Source: Bryobacterales bacterium (lineage in GTDB: Bacteria > Acidobacteriota > Terriglobia > Bryobacterales > Bryobacteraceae). Taken from it: a DNA stretch of 64,000 nt. Within the stretch, counting starts at the first letter, position 1; every line of letters begins with the position of its first letter. The stretch is from the NCBI GenBank assembly GCA_020852175.1, contig JADZBH010000033.1, forward strand, positions 1-64,000, written 5' to 3'. Positions 7,083 through 16,386 of this stretch are shown here, piece by piece. The notes under the pieces are model-generated. The model was not told the origin of the DNA, made no database searches, and saw only the letters and a program-made list of their open reading frames with translations. The translations under genes and the position numbers were made by a program.

Positions 7083-9053
7083 ATGAAATTATTTGCCTGG
7101 CTCTGCCTGGCCTCTTCGCTCGCACTCGCGCAGTATTCTCCCGAGCGCTCCGTCGTCCTCGACCTTGCTTCCACGCCCGGCGCGAAGCTCCACAATGTGC
7201 CTGTTTCCGCCGTCACGCTCGAAGGCGGCTTCTGGGAGTCGCGCCGCCGCATCAATGTCGAAAAAAGCATTCCCACCCTGCTCCAGTTGTTGGAAGAGCA
7301 CGGCATCGCCGACAATTTCCGGCGGCTGTCCGGCGCCAGGAACGTCGCCCGCAAAGGGCCGCTGTTCACGGACTCCGACCTATATAAATGGATGGAGGCC
7401 GCCGCCTGGGTGCAGGCCGGAGGCAACCACCCGGAACTGCGCCGCACCTTCGACGCCCTGACGCACGACATCCTCGCCGCGCAGGAACCCTCGGGCTACC
7501 TGAACACCTGGTTCCAGGAGGACCGCAAGAGCCGCCGCTGGAGCGAGATGGTCACCGGCCACGAACTCTATTGCCTGGGCCATCTTTTGCAGGCTGGCAT
7601 CGCATACTACAGAACCACCGGCGACCGCACGCTGATGGACGGAGGAATCCGCTTCGTCGAATACCTGCTGCGCGACTTCGGTCCCGGCAAGCGCCCGCTG
7701 CTCGCCGGACATCCCGAAATCGAAATGGCGCTTGTCGAGTTGTACCGCACCACGCGCGACCGCCGCTACCTGACACTGGCCGGCTACATTCTTACCGGCG
7801 ACGGAGAGCGGCTGAAACTCACGCCGGGCCAGATCGCCTACATGTTCAGCGGCCGGCCGTTCATCGAGCGGACTATCATGGAGGGCCACGCCGTGCGGGC
7901 CGGCTACGCCGCCTCTGGCGCCGCCGATTATTGGATGGAAACGCGCGAGCAGGCTTACGGGACGGCGCTCGAAAGTTTGTGGCGGGACATGACTGGCTCC
8001 AAGATGTACATCACCGGCGGCACCGGAGCGCGCAGCGCCGGGGAAGCCTTCGGCGATCCCTACGAATTGCCCAACGCCAAGGCCTACACGGAAAGCTGCG
8101 CCGCCATCGCCAACCTGATGTGGAACTGGCGCATGTTGCAGGCCACCGGCGAGGCGCGATTCGCGGACGTGATGGAGACGGCGCTCTACAACTCGATCAA
8201 CTCCGGCATGTCGCTGTCGGGCACGATGTACTGCTACCGCAACCCTCTGGAACTGACACGCGATGCCAGCCGAAGCATCCGCAATCCCTGGTACACCACC
8301 ACATGTTGCCCGCCGAATCTCGAACGCCTGTTCGCCTCCCTGCCCGGTTACTTCTACGGCGTCAGCGGCGAAGGCCTCTGGGTACATCTCTACGATCGCA
8401 ACGCGCTGGCTTGGAAGCTAGCCGATGGCACGCCCCTGACGGTGAAGATGGAGACGAAATATCCGTGGGAGGGTCTGGTCGAGATGACCGTTTCGCCGCG
8501 CCAGATCCGCGAATTTACTCTATTTCTACGAGTGCCCGCCTGGAGCGAACAGACAACGGTGAGTGTGAACGGTAAGCGCGTGGCTGCCGCGCCTGAAGCG
8601 GGGCGCTACCTTGCCCTGAAACGCACCTGGAAACCGGACGACCGCGTGCGCATCGCATTCTCCATGACGCCCCGGGAGACGGCCGCGCACCCGCGCGCGC
8701 TGGAAAACCAGGGACGCGTGGCGGTGCGCCGCGGCCCACTTGTTTATGTGCTCGAACAGGAGGGGCAGTCCGAAGGCGTGAACGTCCTGGAGAGCAAACT
8801 GCTGTTGACCGGCGACGGCTCGAAGGACTTCGCCGTACAGTGGGAACCCGGTCTGTTCGGCGGTATCGTCACGTTGCGCCACAAAGGCGCGCACGAAGCG
8901 TTGGACACCAGCGGATTGCCGCTCTACCGCCGGTACAATCCCCGGGAACCGCGCGCGGGATCTCGGGCCGGGCTGGTCTTCACGCCTTACTACACCTTTC
9001 TGAACCGGGGTCCTTCGGCGCTACAGGTGTGGGTGGAAGCCGTGGGGCGCTAA
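7083..9053 (+). CDS. Glycoside hydrolase family 127 (DUF1680) beta-L-arabinofuranosidase-like protein
   Basis: The 656-aa protein has a short signal peptide (MKLFAWLCLASSLALAQ) and the full GH127 (alpha/alpha)6 barrel: VTLEGGFWESRRRIN, DSDLYKWMEAAAW, GHELYCLGHL, YITGGTGARSAGEAFG. It retains the zinc/nucleophile set known from Bifidobacterium HypBA1: Glu337 and Cys339 in YTESCAA, and Cys408-Cys409 in TTCCPPNLERL, one of which would be the nucleophilic cysteine. A beta-sandwich region occupies about 430-650. It would release L-arabinofuranose from arabinan or arabinoxylan side chains or glycoprotein sugars in the periplasm. It is the only recognisable glycoside hydrolase in this window and stands alone, convergent with the FAD oxidoreductase at 9063. 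Confidence 0.92.
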   Translation: MKLFAWLCLASSLALAQYSPERSVVLDLASTPGAKLHNVPVSAVTLEGGFWESRRRINVEKSIPTLLQLLEEHGIADNFRRLSGARNVARKGPLFTDSDLYKWMEAAAWVQAGGNHPELRRTFDALTHDILAAQEPSGYLNTWFQEDRKSRRWSEMVTGHELYCLGHLLQAGIAYYRTTGDRTLMDGGIRFVEYLLRDFGPGKRPLLAGHPEIEMALVELYRTTRDRRYLTLAGYILTGDGERLKLTPGQIAYMFSGRPFIERTIMEGHAVRAGYAASGAADYWMETREQAYGTALESLWRDMTGSKMYITGGTGARSAGEAFGDPYELPNAKAYTESCAAIANLMWNWRMLQATGEARFADVMETALYNSINSGMSLSGTMYCYRNPLELTRDASRSIRNPWYTTTCCPPNLERLFASLPGYFYGVSGEGLWVHLYDRNALAWKLADGTPLTVKMETKYPWEGLVEMTVSPRQIREFTLFLRVPAWSEQTTVSVNGKRVAAAPEAGRYLALKRTWKPDDRVRIAFSMTPRETAAHPRALENQGRVAVRRGPLVYVLEQEGQSEGVNVLESKLLLTGDGSKDFAVQWEPGLFGGIVTLRHKGAHEALDTSGLPLYRRYNPREPRAGSRAGLVFTPYYTFLNRGPSALQVWVEAVGR

Positions 9054-9062
9054 AGCCGCCAG

Positions 9063-11141
9063 TCAGTCCCGCGCCTCCAGCGCCACCTGTACGCCATCGA
9101 CGGTCACCACGCCGTTGGTGGCCCGGTTCGTCACGGTCACCGTGAATCGCGACGGCAGATCGAACGGCCCCATCCACCCGGCCGGCTGGCGCTGGTTCAC
9201 CGTCGCGCGATAGGTTTTGCCCCCGCCGGCGATCTCCACCGGTACATTGGCCGCGTTCTCCCCGGCCACGGGATGCAGCAGCTTCACACGGTAGCGTCCG
9301 GGCTGCCTGGCATCCACGTCGAATCGCGCCGTGGCGCGACCGTCGCGCGCATCAAGATCGTAAAAGTACGCCGGGCCCAGCCTCGGCTTGCCCGACCGCG
9401 CGCCCTTCCATGCCGCGCTCACCTGGGCGAACTGGTTGTCGATGACGATCCCCTCCAATTGCGTTGGGTCGAGATCGCCGCGTGACAATGCGGCTGGAGC
9501 CTCCAGCACCTGTTTGTCGGCCAGCAGACGAGCCCGCAATTTCGCGTAGTCAAGATCCTGCACGGCCACTCCCGCCTCGATGGCCTGCGCCGCAGCCGTC
9601 GCCGCCGACTGCCCCAGGACCATGAATACGGGCTCCATGCGGATGGAGCCATAGGCGATGTGCGACGCCGACAGGCAGACGGGCACCAGCAGGTTCTCCG
9701 CCTCCTGCTTCCTGGGAACAATCGACCGGTAGCTCACCGGGTACGGCGGGAAGCCCCCCACCTGTACATTGCCCTCGTTGCGCACGAAACCCTGCTTCGT
9801 CACATAGCGCTGTACGTTGTGCGAGTCCATCCCGTAGGCGCCCATGCCCACCGGATCCTCCGCCAGCACGCGTCCCATCACATGGTGCTCGGTCATCACC
9901 ACCGGCCCCGCCAGCCGCCGGGCCTCGCGAATGTACAACTGCGCGGGCCAGCCGCCGTTCGCCGTGAATTCGTCCTTCGGCAAACCCCACTGCCGGTAGT
10001 ACGCGCGCAACCCCGCCGGTATGCGCGGATGGTTTTGAAGCGTCCACATGTAGCCCTTCTGGTACACTTCGTGGCGCTTGGCGATGCGTTCGCGCTCCGC
10101 GTATCCGGCTTCGGGGTAGTCCCAGTTGGCGCCCATATAGTCGGTGGAAACGGCGCCATGGTTGTTCGTATCGGTCTTCCGGTTGGGAATCGGATCGTAC
10201 TTGCTCGAAGGTTCGTGATATTTGCCCGTTTCGGCGAAGCGCAGCAACAACTCGTGGTCCTTCTCGTCATAGCCTTCCGGTTTGGCGATGGGCATCGAAT
10301 GATTCGGGTCGTTCGTCAGGCACATACGGAAACAATAAGCTTGAATCCGCTTGTCGCTCTCCCCTTCCACGCCCGGCCCGGCCGGATCGATCCCCGGCAG
10401 CAGCCCCGACTCCGGCTTCCCCGGCGTCACATACGGATCGACGTTGGCGCCCTCCGGAAACTGGTGATAGTGGAAGTGTCCGGCCTGCACGCCATTCCAC
10501 GTCTCGTTGTACACGGAGTTCGCCTCGCGGCCCACCGCGTAGCTCGCGCCCGCCTTGGCCATCAGGTCGCCTTCATAAGTGGCGTCGATGAACATTCGGC
10601 CTTCGTACCTCGTGCCGTCCTCCATCACGATGGCTGTGATGCGGGCGCCCTGCTTCACCACGCCCTTGCCCGGGGCCAGATCGAGACGCGCCTTCTGAAT
10701 CACTTTCACACCCGCCTCGTCCATCAACCGGGCATAGACGGCGCTGGCGATCCTCGGCTCGAAGGTCCACATCGCATCTTCATCCCTGGCGTCCGGACCC
10801 CGCCGCCGCGCGAAGTATTCATCGCGTGTCTCCGAGGTCCACACCTTCGGATCCTCATACGCCTTCTTAATGCGCTGGTAAAATTCTCGCGCGATGCCGC
10901 CGACAACGGCTTTGTTGCCGATGTCGGTCCAGGAGAGGCCGCCCGTGGTGAGGCCGCCAATGTGCGTGCCCGGATCGAGCAGGATGACGCTTCTGCCCAT
11001 GCGGCTGGCCTGCACCGCGGCGGCGATGCCGCCCGAGGTGGCGCCATAGACGACAATGTCGGCCTTGCGCGGGTTGGCGCAGGAGAGCGTGAGCAGAGCG
11101 GCGAGCGTGAGCGTGGCGTGGCGAACCCGTGGAGCGGTCAT
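9063..11141 (-). CDS. Exported FAD-dependent oxidoreductase with C-terminal golvesin/xanthan lyase-like domain
   Basis: The 692-aa protein has an N-terminal export signal ending LTLSCAN, possibly a lipoprotein cleavage site though the lipobox is not canonical. A FAD_oxidored-type (PF12831) Rossmann motif follows: VVYGATSGGIAAAVQASRMG and DPGTHIGGLTTGGLS. Conserved family segments include FIDATYEGDLMAKAGASY and SRGDLDPTQ. The last 110 or so residues form a beta-rich domain (ARFDVDARQPGRYRVKL) like the golvesin/xanthan lyase C-terminal domain. It starts on the last base of the upstream FAD gene's stop codon (TGATG at 11143-11139), so the two are translationally coupled. Substrate unknown; relatives sit in polysaccharide-utilisation contexts and probably oxidise sugars or alcohols in the periplasm. 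Confidence 0.85.
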   Translation of the reverse strand: MTAPRVRHATLTLAALLTLSCANPRKADIVVYGATSGGIAAAVQASRMGRSVILLDPGTHIGGLTTGGLSWTDIGNKAVVGGIAREFYQRIKKAYEDPKVWTSETRDEYFARRRGPDARDEDAMWTFEPRIASAVYARLMDEAGVKVIQKARLDLAPGKGVVKQGARITAIVMEDGTRYEGRMFIDATYEGDLMAKAGASYAVGREANSVYNETWNGVQAGHFHYHQFPEGANVDPYVTPGKPESGLLPGIDPAGPGVEGESDKRIQAYCFRMCLTNDPNHSMPIAKPEGYDEKDHELLLRFAETGKYHEPSSKYDPIPNRKTDTNNHGAVSTDYMGANWDYPEAGYAERERIAKRHEVYQKGYMWTLQNHPRIPAGLRAYYRQWGLPKDEFTANGGWPAQLYIREARRLAGPVVMTEHHVMGRVLAEDPVGMGAYGMDSHNVQRYVTKQGFVRNEGNVQVGGFPPYPVSYRSIVPRKQEAENLLVPVCLSASHIAYGSIRMEPVFMVLGQSAATAAAQAIEAGVAVQDLDYAKLRARLLADKQVLEAPAALSRGDLDPTQLEGIVIDNQFAQVSAAWKGARSGKPRLGPAYFYDLDARDGRATARFDVDARQPGRYRVKLLHPVAGENAANVPVEIAGGGKTYRATVNQRQPAGWMGPFDLPSRFTVTVTNRATNGVVTVDGVQVALEARD

Positions 11142-12787
11142 CAGTATTCCCAGTTGGAACGGAGCGGCGTTCGCGGCGTCATTTTCCGGTGAACGATCGA
11201 CAGCGCGTCCATCTGCTGGTTGCGCACGAACTCAAACACCGCCCCTTCCGCGCGCAGCGCCTTCTGCAACTCCCGCACCGGCGCCTCCTGCACCGGATGG
11301 CCGCCCTTCACGGCCAGCGCGGCCGCGATGCCCGCCGCGTGGCCCAGAATCATGTACTGCGGCTCCATGCGCAGCGAACTGTAAGCCACGTGCGAAGCCG
11401 AGAAGGTCACCGGGTTGAGCAGGTTGGACGCCTCGGCGCGTTTGGGGAGCATGACCCGGAAGGGAATCTGGTACGGTTTCACGGCCACCTGCATGTCGCC
11501 CTCGTTCTCCGCCATGCCCCGCGCGTTCACGAAGCGCCGGATGTTGTGCGAATCGGAGTTGTAGCTGCCCATGCCGATGACGTCCGGCTTGGCGAGATCG
11601 GTCTGCAGGTCCTTCTGCGTGGCGACGAACTCTCCTACCATGCGCCGCGCCTCGCGGACGTACAACTGGTGGGGCCAGTGCTCCGTATCGGCGTACTCGT
11701 CCTTGCACAAACCCCACTGGTTCACCTCGGCCTGCAACTCCCTGGGAACGCGCGGATCGGTGGCCAGAAAGTAGTAGAAACCCTGTACATAGCCGGTGTG
11801 GTCCTGCCAGATCCGCTCGCGTTCGGCGTAACCGGCTTCGGGGTAGGCATAGTTCTTGCCGATGTAGTCGGTGGAAAACGGGCCGCTGTTGTTGAAGTCG
11901 GCCTTTCCGTTGGGGATGAACGCGATCAGCGTCAATTCGTGGAATACCGGTGAGCGTCCCTTGTTCTTGACGAAGGCTTCGAGGTAGCGCGCCAGAAGTT
12001 CATAGCGCGCCGCCGTGTAACCTTGCGGCCGCGGCCACGGCACGCGATTGTGCGCCACGTTGGTGGCGATGATGCGGAAGTTATACGACTGCACGCCCTT
12101 GTCGGCGCTGCCCGGTGCTAGCGGCTTTTCCGCCGTGATCTCGGGCAGTGGCTTGCCGTTGGCGTCCAGCGCGGGCACGTCGAATAGGAACTGGTGGTAC
12201 GGCGTCTTGTCACGCACTCCGCCCAGCGCCTCGCCATATTGCGCCGACGATTCGCGCCCGTAGGTGTAACTCACCTTGGCCTGCGCCATCAGATCGCCCT
12301 CATATGAGCAGTCGGCGAAGACCTTGGCGCGGAACCGGCCGCCGTTCTCCGTCACGAGTTCAGTGATGCGCGTCCCCTGTTTCACCACGCCGTTGGTTTC
12401 CCGCAGGCGGTGCTGGAACAGCAGTGTCACGCCTGCTTCCTTGAGCATGTCCAGCATCACCTTCTCGCCCACCTTGGGCTCGTAGAACCAGGCAACGGGG
12501 TTTTTGAACCGCCGGACGTCATATTCATTGCCCACGCGATAGTAAAATTCCAGCGCCAGTCCGCCGATCACCTCGCGCGTGCCGGTATCGGTCCGCGACA
12601 ACCCGCCCGTGGCCATGCCGCCTACGTGACGGCGCGGTTCCAGCAGAACAGTCTTCAGGCCGTGGCGGGCGCCCGATATGGCGGTCATCACGCCGCCCGC
12701 GGTACCGCCATACACAACGAGGTCGAACTCATGAGTGGCGGCGGCCAGACTGGCGGCCGAGGCCAGCAAAAGTGCCAGTGTCTTCAT
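11141..12787 (-). CDS. Exported FAD-dependent oxidoreductase (FAD_oxidored family)
   Basis: The 548-aa protein starts MKTLALLLASAASLAAATHE, a signal peptide, at ATG 12787, with GGAG 9 nt upstream; longer frames reaching 14161 only read through the antisense-frame-rich receptor gene. The dinucleotide-binding motif VVYGGTAGGVMTAISGARHG and PRRHVGGMATGG follow directly. FADCSYEGDLMAQAKVSYTYGR and a C-terminal EPQYMILGHAAGIAAALAV complete the family pattern. It is a shorter paralogue of the next gene and lacks that gene's beta-rich C-terminal domain. Both lie downstream of a TonB-dependent receptor gene, with a strong hairpin between, suggesting one locus for uptake and periplasmic oxidation of the same kind of substrate. 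Confidence 0.87.
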   Translation of the reverse strand: MKTLALLLASAASLAAATHEFDLVVYGGTAGGVMTAISGARHGLKTVLLEPRRHVGGMATGGLSRTDTGTREVIGGLALEFYYRVGNEYDVRRFKNPVAWFYEPKVGEKVMLDMLKEAGVTLLFQHRLRETNGVVKQGTRITELVTENGGRFRAKVFADCSYEGDLMAQAKVSYTYGRESSAQYGEALGGVRDKTPYHQFLFDVPALDANGKPLPEITAEKPLAPGSADKGVQSYNFRIIATNVAHNRVPWPRPQGYTAARYELLARYLEAFVKNKGRSPVFHELTLIAFIPNGKADFNNSGPFSTDYIGKNYAYPEAGYAERERIWQDHTGYVQGFYYFLATDPRVPRELQAEVNQWGLCKDEYADTEHWPHQLYVREARRMVGEFVATQKDLQTDLAKPDVIGMGSYNSDSHNIRRFVNARGMAENEGDMQVAVKPYQIPFRVMLPKRAEASNLLNPVTFSASHVAYSSLRMEPQYMILGHAAGIAAALAVKGGHPVQEAPVRELQKALRAEGAVFEFVRNQQMDALSIVHRKMTPRTPLRSNWEY

Positions 12788-12806
12788 GTGGGATCTCCAG
12801 AAAGTG

Positions 12807-12834
12807 GCGGGGCGGCACGCACACGCCGCCCCGC
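12807..12834. terminator. 10-bp perfect hairpin between receptor and FAD oxidoreductase genes
   Basis: GCGGGGCGGC (12807-12816) pairs perfectly with GCCGCCCCGC (12825-12834) around an 8-nt loop. It begins 10 nt after the receptor stop and ends 20 nt before the FAD gene's ATG on the leftward strand. There is no T-tract, so it may act as a partial terminator or as an mRNA-stabilising 3' structure that sets different levels for receptor and enzymes. Confidence 0.55.
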
Positions 12835-12843
12835 ATGGATGGT

Positions 12844-15800
12844 CTAGAACGCCAGGCGGAGTCCAAGCTGCATGCGGCGCGCCTCCAGCGAACTGGTGAT
12901 GCGGCCGAAGTTGGCGTTTGAATTCACACCCTGTGCATTCGGCGTGAACGTGGTGTTCGGGTTGCCGTAGTTCACTGTATTCAAGGCGTTGAACAACTCG
13001 CCGCGAACTTCCAGCTTGAATCGTTCGGCCAGCGTGAAGGTCTTGAACAGCGAGAAGCTCAGGTCGTTCAGCCCCGGACCGCGCGTCGAGGGCAGCGTGC
13101 GCGGACCATTGCCGATGACGAAGTTCGCCGGGTTGCGGAAGGCGTCGGTGTTGAACCAGCGTGTCACGCTCTGTTGCCCGGAAGGCAGGCTGGGGCCGGC
13201 CACGAGGTCCGGATAGCTGATGCCGGTGAAGTTGTTCGTTCCGCGCACCACCAGGGGCATGCCGGTTTGCCGGGTCCAGATGCCGTTCAATTGCCAGCCG
13301 CCGATAATCCCGTTGGCCAGCGCTCCCATGCCGCCGCCAAGTTTGCGGTCCTTGCCGATGGGCAACTCCCACAAGCCGCTCAGCACCATGCGCTGGCTCA
13401 CGTCGTCCTGTTCCACGGCCCTGTCGAGCCGCCGGTTGTAGGCGCCAACGCGGAAATCGCTCGCGCCCGACTGGCCGCCGCCGCCGGTAGCGAAGGTTTC
13501 CGTGATCAACTTGCCGGCCGTATAGCTGAGCAGCGCCGAAATGCCGTCGGAGAAGCGCTTTTCCACGGTCATTTGGAAGGAGTGGTAAATGCTGCTGAGG
13601 CCGTTGTTGCCCCAGGTCTCCACGTTCAGATAATCGGGGTAGGGTCGCAGCAGTTGTGTCCTGGCCACGGTGCGGCCGTTCAGCGTGCCTGTGGTTATCT
13701 GGCCAAAGAACGGATTGGGCACCTGGTCCTGCAGCGACAGACCAAGGTTGAAATGCTTCGGGTCCAACTGGTTCAGGTTGTAGTTCGAGCCGAACAGCTT
13801 GGTGCCTTTCGTGCCGGCGTAGATCAGCGACACCACCACCCCCTTGGAAATCGAGCGCTGCACGGCGAAGTTCCACTGCTGCATATAGCCGGCCGGCGCA
13901 TCGCGGTCCTGGTAACGGACGCCGAAGCCCCGGAAGGCGTTCGGCCCGCCCGCCGCCCCCAGCGGCGAAAGCAGGAACGAGGGCCCCTGGCTGAACTGAA
14001 ACGCCTTGTACGGACCTCCGCCCGGCGCCGCGAACGGCGTGTCCACCGAGAAGCCAAATGCGCTCGCGTTGTCCGGTACGGTATTGCCGCTTTCCAGCAT
14101 CAGGTAGGTCAATCCGTAACCGCCACGAATCGCCGTCTTGCCGTCGCCGCGGGGATCCCACGCGAAGCCGATGCGCGGACCGATATTGTTGTTGTCCCGG
14201 TCGACAAAGGTCTCCGGATAGCCGCCCGCTCCGGCGTAGCGGAGCTGCCCGAGCGTTCCCGTCGTGGAGTTGGCCAGGAACGGGTCAAAACTCGAATACC
14301 GGTTATGCATCTCGCGCGGCCCCATGGAGAGGTCGTAGCGGATGCCCAGGTTCAGCGTCAAAGTGCGGTTCACCTTCCAGTCGTCCTGGAAGTAGGCGGC
14401 AAAGGGCATGGCGCGGAACTGGAAGAAGGGCCGGTAGCCCAGGTTGCCGCCGGACACCTCGCCCAACAGGTATGTGGCCATGCCAAAACCCGTTCCGGCC
14501 GGGCTCTGTGGATTCTGGGTCAGATCGGAGTTGAAATTGTACACGCCAGACGGTTGCAGCCGGTTGATGAAGCTCAGCCGCCACCAGCGCAGATCGAAAC
14601 CGGTCTTGAAGTTGTGGCGGCCGCGCGTGATGATCAGGCTGTCGGCGATCTGCGTGATCTCCTGTGCGCGCATTCCGCCCGTGAAGCTCACTGATCCGAT
14701 GGACAGCAGGCCGGCGATCTGCACCGGCGGAAACTGGTCCTGCGGAACGATGGCCGCGTAGCCCAGCTTGGCCGGCCAGCCCTGATCGAAGCTCGGATGC
14801 AGGAACGGCAGCCACTGGCGCGTCACGCCCACCCGCAGGTCGTTCAGCAGCGACGAGTTGAACAGCTTCGTGTAGTTGACCACCGCGTTGTGGTTGTCGC
14901 GCTGGTCCTTGCGGGCCGCCGGATCGGCCTCGTTCAGTCCCCAGCCGCGGTCGTTGCGCGTGTTCCGGTTCGACGAGTAGCGGAAAAACAGCGAATCCGA
15001 TTCGTTCACGCGGTGATCGACGCGGATGCTAAAGGCGCCTTGATCCGAAGCCGACGGAATCAGAGATTGAAAATTATTTACGTTCGTGAACTGATTCGTG
15101 GGAGCCACGTTCGGAGCGGGCATGAACCCAAGCACCTTCAACGCCAGCGGATCCTGTCGCGAGCGCGGCACGACGTTGCCCGGAAGAAGCTGGCGGACAA
15201 AGCCGGAACCGTTCGGGTTGGCTATCGTCGTCGCCGGGTCGTAGAGATTGATAAGTGTTCCGTTGGCATCGCGAAGGTCGGAAAAATCGCCGTCGCGCCA
15301 GGCCTGCGGCGCCACCGAGCCAATGCGCGGCGAGCCCGAGGCGCGCCACCGCCATTGCTCGTAGCCGGTGTAAAAGAAGGTCCGGTTGCGGCCGTCATAG
15401 AGTTTCGGAATCAGCACCGGACCGCCAATCGTGCCCCCAAACTGGTTGTAGCGCAGCACCTGTTTGATGCGTCCCGTCCGCGCGTCCGGCTGCGTGGCGA
15501 AAGCGTTGCGCGCGTCGAACGCGTCGTTGCGGACAAACTCGTACAACGATCCGTGAAACTGGTTGCCGCCGGCTTTGGTCACCACGTTCACCACGCCGCC
15601 CGCCGTCTGGCCGAATTCGGCCTTGAATGCGTTCGTCTCCACGCGAAACTCTTCCACGATGTCCGCCTGCGGCACCACGCTGATCTCGTTGTGAACCGCC
15701 GCGGAGTTCGACACGCCGTCCAGATAGAACTGGTTGCCGTACGCCGGTCCGCCGTTCACACGCATCTGCGAAAAGGTTTGATTGGAAATCTCGGCGAAGC

Positions 15801-16302
15801 CATCCGTGCTGTTGCTCGCCGGCTGCACGCCAGGCACCACTTTCACCAGGTTGAACACATGGCGGCCGTTCAACGGCAACTCCTCGATGCGCCGCCTCTC
15901 CACCACCGTGCCCACGCTGGAATCCTCGGTTTGCACACGCGGGATCTCGGCCGTCACATCCACACTCTCAGCCACGTCGCCCACCTGGAGCGTGATGTCC
16001 ACGCGCAGGCGCTGTGAAACCTCCAGGTTCAGTCCGGTTTGACGAAAGCTCTTGAAGCCGGTGGTCGTAGCGCTCAATTCGTAGCCACCCACGGGAAGGT
16101 TGGGAATGACATATACGCCATCGGACGAACTGGAACCCCGGTAGTCCAAACCGGTGGCCGTGGCTTTCACCGTCACGGTTACTCCGGGAACTCCAGCGCC
16201 GGTTGGGTCGCTGATGGTACCTGTAATTGTCCCTTGCGGGGATTGTGCCAGCAGGGCAGGCACGCAGACGAGGAAGGTGAGTGAGCGGAACCGTTTCAAC
16301 AT
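12844..16302 (-). CDS. Oar-like TonB-dependent outer-membrane receptor with carboxypeptidase-regulatory domain
   Basis: The 1152-aa protein has a signal peptide (to about residue 20, FLVCVPALLAQS) and a carboxypeptidase-regulatory-like Ig fold (about 22-105, GTITGTISDPTGAGVPGVTV). A plug domain follows (about 120-235, RIEELPLNGRHVFNL, FYLDGVSNS, VEEFRVETNAFKAEFG), then a long beta-barrel that closes with the usual aromatic terminus LGLRLAF. Such Oar/TonB_dep_Rec proteins import large or complex ligands using TonB energy; the ligand cannot be read from sequence. It is divergent from the winged-helix membrane protein at 16387 (84-bp gap) and upstream of two FAD oxidoreductases. Start is ATG 16302; the ribosome binding site is weak. 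Confidence 0.93.
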   Translation of the reverse strand: MLKRFRSLTFLVCVPALLAQSPQGTITGTISDPTGAGVPGVTVTVKATATGLDYRGSSSSDGVYVIPNLPVGGYELSATTTGFKSFRQTGLNLEVSQRLRVDITLQVGDVAESVDVTAEIPRVQTEDSSVGTVVERRRIEELPLNGRHVFNLVKVVPGVQPASNSTDGFAEISNQTFSQMRVNGGPAYGNQFYLDGVSNSAAVHNEISVVPQADIVEEFRVETNAFKAEFGQTAGGVVNVVTKAGGNQFHGSLYEFVRNDAFDARNAFATQPDARTGRIKQVLRYNQFGGTIGGPVLIPKLYDGRNRTFFYTGYEQWRWRASGSPRIGSVAPQAWRDGDFSDLRDANGTLINLYDPATTIANPNGSGFVRQLLPGNVVPRSRQDPLALKVLGFMPAPNVAPTNQFTNVNNFQSLIPSASDQGAFSIRVDHRVNESDSLFFRYSSNRNTRNDRGWGLNEADPAARKDQRDNHNAVVNYTKLFNSSLLNDLRVGVTRQWLPFLHPSFDQGWPAKLGYAAIVPQDQFPPVQIAGLLSIGSVSFTGGMRAQEITQIADSLIITRGRHNFKTGFDLRWWRLSFINRLQPSGVYNFNSDLTQNPQSPAGTGFGMATYLLGEVSGGNLGYRPFFQFRAMPFAAYFQDDWKVNRTLTLNLGIRYDLSMGPREMHNRYSSFDPFLANSTTGTLGQLRYAGAGGYPETFVDRDNNNIGPRIGFAWDPRGDGKTAIRGGYGLTYLMLESGNTVPDNASAFGFSVDTPFAAPGGGPYKAFQFSQGPSFLLSPLGAAGGPNAFRGFGVRYQDRDAPAGYMQQWNFAVQRSISKGVVVSLIYAGTKGTKLFGSNYNLNQLDPKHFNLGLSLQDQVPNPFFGQITTGTLNGRTVARTQLLRPYPDYLNVETWGNNGLSSIYHSFQMTVEKRFSDGISALLSYTAGKLITETFATGGGGQSGASDFRVGAYNRRLDRAVEQDDVSQRMVLSGLWELPIGKDRKLGGGMGALANGIIGGWQLNGIWTRQTGMPLVVRGTNNFTGISYPDLVAGPSLPSGQQSVTRWFNTDAFRNPANFVIGNGPRTLPSTRGPGLNDLSFSLFKTFTLAERFKLEVRGELFNALNTVNYGNPNTTFTPNAQGVNSNANFGRITSSLEARRMQLGLRLAF

Positions 16303-16333
16303 TGTGGTAGACCTACACCACGATATTCTGCGC

Positions 16334-16361
16334 TTGAATTCCTTGACAGTAAGGATAGAAT
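16334..16361 (+). promoter_or_regulatory. Candidate sigma70-type promoter for the winged-helix membrane protein
   Basis: TTGAAT (16334-16339) and TAGAAT (16356-16361) are separated by 16 bp in the divergent gap; transcription would begin about 20 nt before the TTG start at 16387. Confidence 0.35.
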
Positions 16362-16386
16362 GGGGTCAGTTAACGGTTAAATCGCT

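Noticed and set aside
12788..14161. N-terminal extension of the FAD oxidoreductase to 1006 aa
   Set aside because: The extra 458 residues lie antisense-frame within the receptor gene; the signal peptide and ribosome binding site place the start at 12787.
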